Assembly: GCA_937887565.1 (NCBI GenBank) | Contig: CALABS010000058.1 | Span: 60,062-124,061 of the forward strand | DNA length: 64,000 nt | Direction: 5' to 3' | Source: an uncultured Rhodospirillaceae bacterium | Lineage (GTDB): Bacteria > Pseudomonadota > Alphaproteobacteria > Rhodospirillales > Magnetospirillaceae | Shown here: positions 32,139-40,897 of the stretch, one piece after another | Layout of the letters: the number at the start of each line of letters is the position of its first letter | Numbering within the stretch: the first letter of the stretch is position 1 | Made by a program: the position numbers and the translations under genes | Notes under the pieces: model-generated | Told to the model about the DNA's origin: nothing | Database searches by the model: none | What the model saw: the letters and a program-made list of their open reading frames with translations, nothing else

Positions 32139-34181
32139 ATGTCTCTGTACTGGCGCTACTACAACCGTGGCTACGGAATGTACTCGAATTTCGGGTATTA
32201 TTCGGATGGACTTGGGTTCGTTCGCGATACGGCTTCAATTGGGATGCCTACGTGGGTAGGTATTGCATATTCGGCACCGTTTAGTGTCGGTTTGAATGTT
32301 TTTAATGAGGTAAATTACGGATGGAATAGTTCTTTTTCGTATTATAATGTTACATTTAAAACAGCGTTAAGTATTGTTGGATTCGGCGCTGCTGGACCTA
32401 TCGGCGCTTACGTCGGTGGCAAGGTTCTGGATTATGACGCCAATAATCCGTATTCGACTGTAGAAACACTCCAGCCGTTCTTGCCCAGCCTTCTGCGAAT
32501 GACGGCGACGTTGAACTCCTGGATTCCTCCCATCGTCCTCGATCTTGACGGCGATGGAGTTGAAACTTCTGGAATTTTCGATTCGGAAGTCCTTTTCGAC
32601 ATCGACGCGGACGGTTTCCTAGAACGGACGGGATGGGTTTCACCCGATGATGGCATTCTGGCGATCGATCTCGACGGAAATGGGATCATCGATCAGGCGC
32701 GGGAGTTCGTCTTCACCTACCACGCGCCGGACGCCGAAGGTGATCTCGAGGCGCTTCGCCAAGCGTTCGATACCAACGGAAATGGAATCTTGGACTCTGG
32801 TGACGCTAGGTTCGCAGATTTCCGAGTCTGGCGAGATTTGGACCAAGACGGCGTTTCGGACGAAAGGGAATTGCAGTCGCTGTCTGCGGCTGGTATCGCT
32901 CAAGTAAATTTGGTCGGAACTGTCCCAGCTACGATTGGCAATCCTTTGCCCGGCGAAAACTCTACCCTCGCCATCACGACATTCACGCGGTCGGATGGTT
33001 CGTTGGGGCAGGCCGCCGACGTGGCCTTCGCTTTCGACCTGATCGGCGTTTCGGCAAGCACGGGCGATGGCGTCCGTTGGCTCACCCAGGAGGACGGCCA
33101 GACATTCGCGTTTTTCGAGGGTGGTGCCGACCGGACTATCTCGGTTACGCCAGATGTTTCCGGCCTGACCGGAGCGGAGGGGCGCGACACATTTGTTGCA
33201 TCGGCGGAAATTACCGGAAGCCTTCTTCTTCGAGGCAATGGCGGCGACGATACGCTGCATGGCGGCAGCGGTCGCGACATGTTGATTGGTGACGATGGTG
33301 CAGACAACCTCTCTGGCGGAGCGGGAGACGATCTGCTCGTCGTCGATCGCTACGACGTGATCGACGGCGGGAGCGGTTACGACACAGTCCGCGTCGTCGA
33401 TGATTCGGGCGTGACGATCGACCTTGCCGCAGCCCGCGTGGAAGCGGTGTCCGGAGGTGCGGGAGCCGACACGCTTGATGCCCGAGGCGCCATGAACGTG
33501 TTGCTTAATGGTGGCGCGGGTGATGACGTGCTGCTTGGCGGGGACGGCGCGGACATCCTCGAAGGGGGCGCCGGCGCAGATTGCATGCTTGGCGGGAAAG
33601 GAGACGACATCGTCACTTTCGATGTCGACGATCTGGAGTTCCGTGGGGGTGAAGGCTTCGATACCCTTGTGTTCGGGGGCGATGGCGCGATCGACATCGA
33701 TATTGCGGGCCTTGAATTCGAATCGCTTCACGGCGGGGATACCCACGACCGGTTGGCGAATACCGGTGCCATTTCAGCCCAGATTTTCGGTGGGGACGGT
33801 GACGACATTCTGGAAAGCGGCACCGCGGGGGACATTCTTGCGGGTGGCAACGGGAACGATCGGTTCGTCCTGGGGGGCGGGAATGACCGGGTTCTGGGCG
33901 GCGACGGGACGGATCCCGCCCCGGCGCCAGGGGCGATCGCGGCGGCCGCAGACGGGGGATCGCGACGGGGCCGGGCCGGCGATGACCGCCGGTCGCCCCA
34001 CCAGGGGTGGGGCGATAAGATGGTGATCATCCCGACTGGGTTTGGCACCCAGGGTTGGCGGCCGTCGCCCTCTTGGTTAGGATGCCGCCACGGGGGGACT
34101 AGGACCATCGACAGGGCCGGGCGCCGCGCCGGCCGTCCCGCCGCCACCCCAGCGGCCCGGACCAACGATGACCAAGCTTGA
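32139..34181 (+). CDS. RTX calcium-binding protein, C terminus lost
   Basis: The start is the ATG at 32139, 5 nt after a run of G. Residues about 1-115 are aromatic- and Gly-rich with no match; about 130-270 is the PPIVLDLDGDGVETSG domain with many DxDxDG calcium loops found in large haemolysin-type proteins; about 355-595 hold nonapeptide repeats such as GGAGDDVLLGGDGADIL. Near 33,914 the RTX pattern stops abruptly after VLGGDGTD, and the remaining 85 or so codons look like non-coding sequence read in frame (Arg/Pro/Ala-rich). The usual uncleaved C-terminal secretion signal and any acylation domain are therefore missing, probably cut off by a rearrangement. The protein as encoded is unlikely to be secreted. 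Confidence 0.75.
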   Translation: MSLYWRYYNRGYGMYSNFGYYSDGLGFVRDTASIGMPTWVGIAYSAPFSVGLNVFNEVNYGWNSSFSYYNVTFKTALSIVGFGAAGPIGAYVGGKVLDYDANNPYSTVETLQPFLPSLLRMTATLNSWIPPIVLDLDGDGVETSGIFDSEVLFDIDADGFLERTGWVSPDDGILAIDLDGNGIIDQAREFVFTYHAPDAEGDLEALRQAFDTNGNGILDSGDARFADFRVWRDLDQDGVSDERELQSLSAAGIAQVNLVGTVPATIGNPLPGENSTLAITTFTRSDGSLGQAADVAFAFDLIGVSASTGDGVRWLTQEDGQTFAFFEGGADRTISVTPDVSGLTGAEGRDTFVASAEITGSLLLRGNGGDDTLHGGSGRDMLIGDDGADNLSGGAGDDLLVVDRYDVIDGGSGYDTVRVVDDSGVTIDLAAARVEAVSGGAGADTLDARGAMNVLLNGGAGDDVLLGGDGADILEGGAGADCMLGGKGDDIVTFDVDDLEFRGGEGFDTLVFGGDGAIDIDIAGLEFESLHGGDTHDRLANTGAISAQIFGGDGDDILESGTAGDILAGGNGNDRFVLGGGNDRVLGGDGTDPAPAPGAIAAAADGGSRRGRAGDDRRSPHQGWGDKMVIIPTGFGTQGWRPSPSWLGCRHGGTRTIDRAGRRAGRPAATPAARTNDDQA

Positions 34182-34959
34182 TTCCTCCGCGGTGGTGTTG
34201 GCCTCGGCCTCGTTGCGCCAGGCCGTCCATTGGGTGGCCTTCGGCTACGAGCCTCTGTCTCCCGCCTGGGAAAGCGTCTATGACCGCCCGACCAGCCTCG
34301 ACCACGATGACCCGCGAATTCGTCATGCCGTCCGCGACCTCTATGCCGCGATGATTTCTGGCCTGCCGGTGTCCGGCGAAGAGGGGATGGGCGTCCAATA
34401 CCTTCACTTCATGCCCGACGGCGAGTGCGAGCCGATGGATATTGACGATGATCCGGCCACCTGGGGCATCAAGGTACGCTGCGGTGAGTTTGCGCAACTG
34501 CGGCCGGTGCCGCAGGCCATCCTGGAGGCGGCGCGCAAGACCGGCGTCGATTTCGAGCGGTCGCGGTTGGAGGTCTTTGAAGGAGCCAACCCTGACGGCG
34601 CCGCGCTGTGGCGCAACCTCCAGATCGCCTTCGTCGATCTCCAAAGGGTGTTTCCGGGTAAGGACGTGGGCGGCGGAGAACCGGCCGCGGGCTACATCGA
34701 CAGCAAGTTGCGGCGCGCCTATGTCTGGATCAGTGGACGCATCCTCGCCGCGCCCGAGGAGCGTCATCTCTGGACGCGAACCGCGATCGAGGCGGATCTG
34801 AGCACCTTCACCGAAGATCTGAGCGAAAACGACCGCTATGTCGTGGCGTCGATGGTGATGTCCGATGACCAGCGTTACGGCGACCGACAGGGACGGCGTG
34901 GACGCAGTGCGCCGGGGCGAAAAACCACCAAAGTGGGGTCACCAAAAAAGAAGCGTTAA
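34168..34959 (+). CDS. hypothetical protein
   Basis: A 263-residue acidic protein with a strongly basic tail (QGRRGRSAPGRKTTKVGSPK) that could bind nucleic acid or be partly disordered. No family was recognised. It has no signal or membrane segment. It overlaps the read-through tail of the RTX frame, which supports the view that the RTX gene really ends before 34,000. The ribosome site is weak. It precedes the ISL3-like transposase by 220 nt, and high G+C separates it from the low-G+C RTX block. Confidence 0.55.
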   Translation: MTKLDSSAVVLASASLRQAVHWVAFGYEPLSPAWESVYDRPTSLDHDDPRIRHAVRDLYAAMISGLPVSGEEGMGVQYLHFMPDGECEPMDIDDDPATWGIKVRCGEFAQLRPVPQAILEAARKTGVDFERSRLEVFEGANPDGAALWRNLQIAFVDLQRVFPGKDVGGGEPAAGYIDSKLRRAYVWISGRILAAPEERHLWTRTAIEADLSTFTEDLSENDRYVVASMVMSDDQRYGDRQGRRGRSAPGRKTTKVGSPKKKR

Positions 34960-35179
34960 ATCAATCGCTTGCGTGTGAACCTCCCCCCTGTTGTCGCTGC
35001 CGGGTGACCCGGGTGACCCGGCGAAGCCCATTCTGAATTTTGGCTACCTTGGCGTATCGAAATTGCGCCAAGGAGCCGATCATGTGCCGTAGGCCATCCC
35101 TTCCGCCCTGTTGTGGTCTGGTCCAACCGTCCCTCACGGGAGCGCCGTCCGTTTCCGCTCCGACTGGGGGGCTCTGACC

Positions 35180-36526
35180 GTGCCCCCGCGTCCCGTGACC
35201 CATCTGCCGGAGTCGGCCCCGCCGGCGGTGGTGCTGGGGATTGCCAGCCGCAGCATGACGGTGGGCGCCCCGGAGATCGGTATCGCCGCCGACGGTTCCC
35301 GCCACCAGACCATCGCTCTCAACGACTGGGCATGCCGGTTCGCCCAGGCCAACGGTTCGCCGTGCGCGCATTGCCGTCCGCGTACCCCGAAGGCGGCAGT
35401 GCCCTATTCGGGGGGGCTGCTCGCCGGAGTGCCCACCACCTTTCTTCTCCGCCTCTACGACATGGGCGGGGCGTGGCGAATCGTGCCGCCGGGATTGCTG
35501 GCCGGGTCCTACCGCACCACCGTCGCGAACTTCCAGGCCACCCTGGAGGACGCGTGCGTCATGCCGCTGTCGGCGGCATCGCGCCGCAACCGGCTTGACC
35601 GCCGCAAGGTGCGCAGATGGTTGCGCCGCCTGTTCGATGAATTTGATGCCGCTTATCAGCCGCGGGCAACCCGGTGGATGGCGATGGACGGTGTCCAGCC
35701 GGTGGGGACGACCTACACCAACATCCTCGACGTCGAGAGCGGCGCAGTCCTCGATGTGCTGCCCGCCTACGACGGCCCGACCATCATCGCCTGGCTGAAG
35801 ACGCTACCCAACCGCGATGTGATCAGGGTCTTCGCCATCGACCCCAGCGCCATGGAGCGGCGCGCCATCCGTGACGGCCTTGCCGGTCGCAATGGGCCGG
35901 TTGTGGTGATCCTGCTCGACCACCGCCACGTCATCGCCCTGCTGCTGAAGGGCATGCATGAGGTGCGGATCGCCTGCGGCTTGACCGGCCAGCGCGAGCG
36001 CCTGACCGAGAACGGGCGCAAGGTCGACCGCCTCAAGGCGCTGATGGAACGGTCGGGACGGGAATTGGACGACGATCAGCGCGTCTGGCTGCTCAAGATG
36101 CTCGACCGCGAACCGATGCTGCGGCGGGCCTGGGAATGCAAGGAGGAATTCCTCGCCACCGTGATGACCGCCATCAGCCCCAAGATGGCGGCGGAGCGCT
36201 TCGCCCGCTGGCAGGCCCGCATTCCCAATGATGTGCGTGGCTACTTCGCCACCTTCGTCAACACCATCGGTTCTGAATGGCGCCACGAATTCACCGCGTC
36301 GTTCGGCCCCGCCCGCTTCGGCACCAACCAGGTCGAGTCCCTGAACCGCCGCCTCAAGGAGATCACCCGCGACCTCAACGGCGGCCATCATCACCAGGCG
36401 ATCCGCGCCCGCATGCTGTTCCGCTACGGCACGCCGCAGGCGCGGCGGCTGATCCACGACCTCATCGCCCAGATCACCGCCGAGGTCGCCGCTATCGATT
36501 TTACCCCCTCCCGGAAGAAGGATTGA
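35180..36526 (+). CDS. ISL3-like DDE transposase
   Basis: A 448-residue protein from the GTG at 35180 (gggggg 8 nt upstream). The middle holds an RNase H-like core resembling DDE_Tnp_ISL3: WMAMDGVQPVGTTYTNILD with the first Asp, VFAIDPSAMERRAI with the second, and a late FGTNQVESLNRRLKEITRD with the Glu-containing helix. The N terminus differs from typical ISL3 enzymes, with only a CxxC (SPCAHCRP). I could not find matching terminal inverted repeats, so the IS borders are unknown. The next gene starts 4 nt after its stop, which is odd for a simple IS and suggests a longer mobile unit. Confidence 0.65.
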   Translation: MPPRPVTHLPESAPPAVVLGIASRSMTVGAPEIGIAADGSRHQTIALNDWACRFAQANGSPCAHCRPRTPKAAVPYSGGLLAGVPTTFLLRLYDMGGAWRIVPPGLLAGSYRTTVANFQATLEDACVMPLSAASRRNRLDRRKVRRWLRRLFDEFDAAYQPRATRWMAMDGVQPVGTTYTNILDVESGAVLDVLPAYDGPTIIAWLKTLPNRDVIRVFAIDPSAMERRAIRDGLAGRNGPVVVILLDHRHVIALLLKGMHEVRIACGLTGQRERLTENGRKVDRLKALMERSGRELDDDQRVWLLKMLDREPMLRRAWECKEEFLATVMTAISPKMAAERFARWQARIPNDVRGYFATFVNTIGSEWRHEFTASFGPARFGTNQVESLNRRLKEITRDLNGGHHHQAIRARMLFRYGTPQARRLIHDLIAQITAEVAAIDFTPSRKKD

Positions 36527-36530
36527 TGCC

Positions 36531-37160
36531 ATGGATGTCCGTGTATTGTCGTCACTCGCCGCCAACCGTCGTGCCGAGGCGACGGACTTGATCCAACGCC
36601 TGCTGCGCCTGGGGGTGGAGTTCAGCCAGATCATCGCGGCGCCCCCCGGAACCGGGCCGTCCTCCGCATCGGCCATTCCTCTCGACGGTGAGGATTATCC
36701 CGTCTTTTGTGTCGAGGCGGATAAGACCTTTTTCACCCCTAAGTCGGCGGAAGCCCCTGCCGCCGTAGCGGGCGGACCGTCTCCCCAGATGCTTCCCGTG
36801 GGCCTCACCTGGGAGGTTGTGGACAGTCGGGACCTGGAAAACGTATGGCCGCCCAAAACCGACGAGAGCGATCCCTTCGGCGATCTCCTGGTTCATGTCA
36901 TCGCCACCCTGGAAGCCAGGGGTACGTCGGTGATCATGACCAAGGCCATCGCCGCAGAGCTGTTCGACGTGCTCAAGTTGCCGCAGCCGGACAAGGCCAT
37001 TCCCCACAGCATGGATGGGCGGCACCGCCTTCAGGGAAAGGTCTCCTCCAAACTGGGCAAGCTCGCCGACGACGGTCGTGTCCTCAAGAATCTCGACGGC
37101 AATAACCGCGGCATCTGGTCGCTGCCGAAGTCCAATCAGCGCGCCGTCAGCGCGGCCTGA
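36531..37160 (+). CDS. hypothetical protein, possible winged-helix C terminus
   Basis: A 209-residue protein beginning 4 nt after the transposase stop, so probably co-transcribed. The N-terminal half is variable; the C-terminal 90 residues (FGDLLVHVIATLEARGTSVIMTK through GRVLKNLDGNNRGIWSLP) look like a winged-helix DNA-binding fold ending in a beta-wing. No family was recognised. It may be a helper or regulator of the neighbouring mobile genes. Confidence 0.5.
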   Translation: MDVRVLSSLAANRRAEATDLIQRLLRLGVEFSQIIAAPPGTGPSSASAIPLDGEDYPVFCVEADKTFFTPKSAEAPAAVAGGPSPQMLPVGLTWEVVDSRDLENVWPPKTDESDPFGDLLVHVIATLEARGTSVIMTKAIAAELFDVLKLPQPDKAIPHSMDGRHRLQGKVSSKLGKLADDGRVLKNLDGNNRGIWSLPKSNQRAVSAA

Positions 37161-37252
37161 GGAGACAGGTCGTGCCCGCCCCCACCATCAACCTCGGTCC
37201 CCGCACGCGGACGCGCCCGCGCGCCGCCGTCGTGCGGGTGGGGGGGTGAGCG

Positions 37253-37555
37253 ATGCCGCGGGTGCCGGACAATTGGCCGCCGGGGGCTCTGCCACGGGTG
37301 ATGGACCGGGAGTTGGCCTCTTACTACTGCAATGTCTCGCCCAACACCTTCGACCGCCTGGTTGCCGCAGGGAAACTTCCGCTGCCGCGACCCGTTGACG
37401 GAACGAGCAGGAAAGGTTGGGACCTGCGGCAGCTCGACCGCGCCATCGACCACTGGTTTCCCGAAGGAAACCTCGACGAGGCGACTGCCACCCGCCAGGT
37501 GCTTCAGGAAAGGATGGAGCGATGTCAGGCGAAACCCTCAGCGCCACAGCGGTGA
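37253..37555 (+). CDS. excisionase/AlpA-like small DNA-binding protein
   Basis: A 100-residue protein with a MerR/AlpA-type helix-turn-helix start (MDRELASYYCNVSPNTFDRLV), then a wing (KLPLPRPVDGTSRKGWDL) and a final helix. This is the usual form of excisionases and AlpA regulators encoded just before tyrosine integrases. It overlaps the integrase start by 34 nt. A GC-rich hairpin (CCCGCACG / CGTGCGGG, 37200-37238) lies just upstream and may insulate it from the preceding gene. Its role would be control of integrase direction or expression. Confidence 0.65.
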   Translation: MPRVPDNWPPGALPRVMDRELASYYCNVSPNTFDRLVAAGKLPLPRPVDGTSRKGWDLRQLDRAIDHWFPEGNLDEATATRQVLQERMERCQAKPSAPQR

Positions 37556-38784
37556 GCCGACGCCGGCCCCGCAAGCCGGTGCCCTTCCTGGTGCGGATCA
37601 GCGGGCGATTCTACTGGCAGCCGACCAGGGCGGTGCGGTCGCTGGGCTTCGCCGCCGAGCCGCTCGGGAAGGAGAGGCTGGCGGCGATGCGTCGGGCGCT
37701 GGAGCTCAATGCCCAGGTGGCGGAGGAGCGGCAGCGTCGGGACGCGCCGGCGCTGAAGGACCCCTATTGGGCGGCGATCCCCGCCGGCACGCCGCTCAAC
37801 CCGCTGACCGGCAAGCCGAAGGGAAGCGTCGATGACGTGGTCGAATTGTACTATCGCGACCACAAGAAATTCGCCAGCAAGGCCGAGTCGACCAAGCGCG
37901 GCTATCGCTACAACATCGGCCGCATCCTCGCCTGGTGTGGCGGCACCATGATCGCCCACATCGACCGGCCTTTGATCAAGACCTGGCAGCTGGTCCTGGA
38001 ACAGGAGGCACCGATGATGGCGGCGGCCATCCTGCGTACGCTGTCGATCTTGATGGGGGTGGCACGTGACTGGGGCTATATCGCCGACAACCCGGCCAGC
38101 AAGCTCGGGCTGGCCTCTACCTCCAGCGCCGACGACCAAGCGGAAGACGGCGCGGTCGACATCCTGTGGACGGAGGAGGAGGCGCGCACCTTCCGCGCGA
38201 CGGCAGTCGCCTCGGGAGCCAAATCTCTGGCCGACGCGCTGATGCTGGGGCTGCATCTCGGGCAACGTGAGGGCGACGTGCTGCGCCTTCGTTGGAGCCA
38301 GTACGACGAAGAGACCGGTCTGTTCCTGATCCGGCCGCGCAAGGTCAAGCGGCGGGGAGTTGTGCTGATGGTTCCCGCATCCCCGGAATTACGGGCGTGG
38401 CTGGCGGCGATGCCCCGGCCCGATGACCGCAACCAAGTCATCGTGCTGCGCGAGGCCGGCGACAGACGCTACCGGCCGGGGCCCTACAAGGAGGACTACT
38501 TCCGGGCGAGGGTGGCGGAGATCCGCGACAAGGCCAATCTGCGCAAGGCGCTCGCCTTCCGCTATACCCGCCATACGGCGGCGACCAACCTCGGCCGCGC
38601 CGGGTGCAGCCCGCACGAGATCATGGCCATCACCGGCCACACCCGCCTGGAGACCGTCATGAAGTACGTCAAGCCGGATCCGGTCATGGCCGCCGCCGCG
38701 ATGGCCAAGCTCGACGCGGCGCGGATGGCGTTGCGGGCGAAGCTTGGGGAGGCCGGCGAGGAAGCGGCGTTGCCTGAGGACTGA
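37522..38784 (+). CDS. int: tyrosine recombinase/integrase
   Basis: A 420-residue phage-type integrase. The N-terminal third is an arm-type and core-binding region (VVELYYRDHKKFASKAESTKRGY), and the C-terminal catalytic domain has the first Arg in LHLGQREGDVLRLRW, the box II region AFRYTRHTAATNL and the final GHTRLETVMKYV with the nucleophile Tyr. In box II the usual HxxR reads RYTR, so the first His is Arg, a known variation. It is the best candidate for the enzyme that put the island into tRNA-Lys, although it lies about 5 kb from the intact tRNA. It ends 11 nt from the convergent ATPase gene. Confidence 0.88.
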   Translation: MSGETLSATAVSRRRPRKPVPFLVRISGRFYWQPTRAVRSLGFAAEPLGKERLAAMRRALELNAQVAEERQRRDAPALKDPYWAAIPAGTPLNPLTGKPKGSVDDVVELYYRDHKKFASKAESTKRGYRYNIGRILAWCGGTMIAHIDRPLIKTWQLVLEQEAPMMAAAILRTLSILMGVARDWGYIADNPASKLGLASTSSADDQAEDGAVDILWTEEEARTFRATAVASGAKSLADALMLGLHLGQREGDVLRLRWSQYDEETGLFLIRPRKVKRRGVVLMVPASPELRAWLAAMPRPDDRNQVIVLREAGDRRYRPGPYKEDYFRARVAEIRDKANLRKALAFRYTRHTAATNLGRAGCSPHEIMAITGHTRLETVMKYVKPDPVMAAAAMAKLDAARMALRAKLGEAGEEAALPED

Positions 38785-38795
38785 CGGCAATTTGG

Positions 38796-39545
38796 TCAGT
38801 CGTCGCTCAGGACGTCTCGCAATGCCCGTTCCGGGTCGGCCAGGAAATGCCGCATCACCCGGTAATGCTCAGTCTCTTCCGGGGTCACCGAATGGATTGC
38901 GCCGCCGTCCAGTGACCGCAGGGCAGCGCCTGGCAAACTCATGAGAATGGGCGAATGGGTGGCGATGATCGCCTGGACCCGTCCACTCCTTTGCCAGTCG
39001 CGTAGGATGCGCAGGAAGGCCAGTTGCCGGGTCGGCGACAACGCCACCTCGGGCTCGTCCATCAGGTAGAGGGCGCGTTGGTTCGCCCCCAGCCGGTTGT
39101 CGAACAGGGCAAGGAAGGATTCGCCGTGGCTCTGGCGATGCATATGCCGGCCGCCGTAGTTGCCGAGATCGGCCACCTCGTCGATGTAGCTGGCCAACCC
39201 GAAGAAGCTCTCGGCGCGGAAGAAGAAGCCGTTGGAAATCTTCGGCAGCCAGGACAGGCGCAACGCCTTTGCCAGTGCGTTGTCGGCTCCGTCGCTTCCC
39301 GGCCGGTGGTCCTGGCTGCCCCCGAGGGCAGGGAAGCCCGCCGCCGCCGCGATGGCCTCCACCAAGGTCGATTTGCCTGAGCCGTTCTCGCCAACCAGGA
39401 TGGTGATGGGGGCGGTCAGGTCGAGGCTGAAATCGCCCTTGCGCAGGAACGGGAGGGTATTGAAGGGGAAGCAGCTCTCGTCGGCCTTTTCCGGCAGGAC
39501 AGTGATGCGTTTGAGGAAAGGGGCGGAGAGGTTTACCTTAGCCAT
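38796..39545 (-). CDS. COG3910-type AAA ATPase
   Basis: A 249-residue ABC/SMC-like ATPase of the COG3910 'predicted ATPase' kind. Walker A is GENGSGKS; a signature-like region lies around SHGESFLALF, Walker B is LYLMDEPEVALSP and the H-loop is ATHSPILMSLPGA. It lacks the TOPRIM nuclease of OLD/Gabija proteins. I chose the ATG at 39545, which overlaps the end of the upstream gene by 8 nt and implies coupled translation. It is the last gene of the operon that begins with the serum-amyloid-A-domain protein and that a LexA-type box probably controls. The COG3910 function is unknown. Confidence 0.8.
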   Translation of the reverse strand: MAKVNLSAPFLKRITVLPEKADESCFPFNTLPFLRKGDFSLDLTAPITILVGENGSGKSTLVEAIAAAAGFPALGGSQDHRPGSDGADNALAKALRLSWLPKISNGFFFRAESFFGLASYIDEVADLGNYGGRHMHRQSHGESFLALFDNRLGANQRALYLMDEPEVALSPTRQLAFLRILRDWQRSGRVQAIIATHSPILMSLPGAALRSLDGGAIHSVTPEETEHYRVMRHFLADPERALRDVLSDD

Positions 39546-39867
39546 TCGGCTTTTCCGGGATTGGAAGGGCAAAAGGGGTGCTGTCTTCGTTGAGAAGATC
39601 AAGGTCCTCGATCATCCGCCCCAAGGTCAAGAATGCCTCCCGATAGGCGATTTCTGGGGAAGGGCCACCCTGCCACATCGAATGGCTGAAGCTGGAACAC
39701 CAGAGAAGGCAGGCGTGCACGCTCTCCCGGATTTCCGGAGCGCCGACATAGATGTGAAAGGGCTCAAGGGAGCCGTCGGCCCCCTTGAGCTTCACTTCGA
39801 CAGCATATTCGGCCAGCACGTTGGCAATCCACACGCAGGTCAGTTGGCAGACGCAGGTTGCTGCCAT
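39538..39867 (-). CDS. small hypothetical protein in the SOS operon
   Basis: Up to 109 residues; unrecognised. The core from EYAVEVKLKGADGSLEPFHIY onward looks like a small beta sandwich with a helical end (YREAFLTLGRMIEDLDLL). The ATG at 39867 gives a 28-nt overlap with the preceding small gene, and a GTG at 39834 would remove it; the start is uncertain. It overlaps the ATPase gene by 8 nt, so the two products may act together. Confidence 0.6.
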   Translation of the reverse strand: MAATCVCQLTCVWIANVLAEYAVEVKLKGADGSLEPFHIYVGAPEIRESVHACLLWCSSFSHSMWQGGPSPEIAYREAFLTLGRMIEDLDLLNEDSTPFALPIPEKPNG

Positions 39868-40007
39868 TCGATGCCCTGGCAGAGGCCGCGCTGGTCATCC
39901 CAAACCCCACCGGCGTCCATACATGCGTCTTCAGCAAGAAACGCTCGCAGGAAGTAACCCAGTATAAGGGCAAGGGTGGCCAGCAGGATCGCATAGGGCA
40001 GCTTCAT
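39840..40007 (-). CDS. small membrane protein with a Cys-Gly-Trp motif
   Basis: 55 residues: a membrane helix (residues about 4-25) followed by a short periplasmic tail with CMDAGGVWDDQRGLC, two Cys that could form a disulfide. The ribosome site agaggt is 7 nt before the ATG. It begins 1 nt after the stop of the amyloid-A-domain gene, so the two are certainly co-transcribed. No family name is known to me; I have seen similar short helix-plus-CxxxGGxW tails in island genes but cannot cite a family. Confidence 0.65.
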   Translation of the reverse strand: MKLPYAILLATLALILGYFLRAFLAEDACMDAGGVWDDQRGLCQGIEWQQPASAN

Positions 40008-40008
40008 G

Positions 40009-40662
40009 TCAGTACCTCTTTGGCAGCCCCCGCGGGCGATATTGCTCACATGCGGCGGAGCACGTTTGGCCCCCCTTTCGGCCGGCGGCCCGGCCAGTGC
40101 GGTTTGCCTTCTGGTCCTCCTCGCTATCTTGCGGGGAGTTTCCTTTGACAACCCGATCCAACCACTCTCGTGCATCGCTGATCGTCGCGGCTGTGGCCGC
40201 GCCGGCATTTCCACGACGTGAAGCCTCGCAATTCGCTTTGCAGTGGAAATATTTGTCTGAATTTTTCCAGTCGGCTCCGCGCATGTCCAGGTAATTTCCC
40301 AACATATCGCCTGCGGCACCAACGCTTTGCCCAACGGCGTCCACGGCCCCCTGAACGCGTTCGACAATCCCAGGTGACTTGGACTGCGAAGCGGCCGAGT
40401 TGCTTGTGGCAAGTTGCGCATTGATCGCCTTTTCCGTAGGCCCCCCAGGCCGCATGAAGGCATCGACCTTCAGGCCGTTGTCCTTTTGGATGGCGCGGAT
40501 GCCGTCAAACATCTGGGGATCGGCCCAGTCGTCGATGCCGCGTTCGGGCGGGACCTTGTAATAGCCAAGCTGCGACAGCGCCCGCTTGGTGTTCTTCAAA
40601 TCGCCGGTGTTGAGGCGCCAGTTGGTGCCCACCGGGTCCTTCAACGAGAACCAGGACATCAT
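40009..40662 (-). CDS. serum amyloid A-domain protein with N-terminal repeat-like domain
   Basis: 217 residues from the ATG at 40662 (gaggaga 4 nt upstream). Residues about 14-85 (NTGDLKNTKRALSQLGYY, then MFDGIRAIQKDNGLKVD) resemble a peptidoglycan-binding-like helical fold. Residues about 115-217 align with vertebrate serum amyloid A: DMLGNYLDMR (SAA DMWRAYSDMR), SDKYFH (identical), EASRRG (DAAKRG), ISDARE (identical), EDQKANRTGR (ADQAANEWGR) and YRPRGLPKRY (FRPAGLPEKY). Two CxxxC pairs (C141/C145, C201/C205), absent from human SAA, may bind metal or form disulfides. There is no signal peptide. It is the first gene of a four-gene operon with a LexA-type box on its promoter. The molecular role of bacterial SAA domains is unknown. 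Confidence 0.85.
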   Translation of the reverse strand: MMSWFSLKDPVGTNWRLNTGDLKNTKRALSQLGYYKVPPERGIDDWADPQMFDGIRAIQKDNGLKVDAFMRPGGPTEKAINAQLATSNSAASQSKSPGIVERVQGAVDAVGQSVGAAGDMLGNYLDMRGADWKNSDKYFHCKANCEASRRGNAGAATAATISDAREWLDRVVKGNSPQDSEEDQKANRTGRAAGRKGGQTCSAACEQYRPRGLPKRY

Positions 40663-40897
40663 TTCTCTCCTCGCGGCCGGCGCAGCGATCATCCGCGCGC
40701 AGACCGTCGGCATGCGTCAGCATTCCACACCCGGAATGCCGGACGCGGTTTGGACCAATGGTGAGTGGGGACGCCGTCCGCCGGTTCTCCCTTGCGGTCG
40801 CGCACCGCGCAGGGCCGTCGGTTTCCCGAGGAGCTGACCAGTCCGGTTCTCCATCCGTCTCGCGCAGAACGATGGGCCGTCGGGCACGCTGCATTAC

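Noticed and set aside
33914..34181. Tail of the RTX open frame
   Set aside because: Loss of RTX repeats, Arg/Pro-rich composition and overlap with the next gene indicate read-through of non-coding sequence, so I did not call it a secretion signal.
39840..40463. Extended 207-codon minus-strand frame ending in the small membrane protein
   Set aside because: The upstream part lies in another frame of the amyloid-A-domain gene; the real product starts at 40007, where a ribosome site is present.
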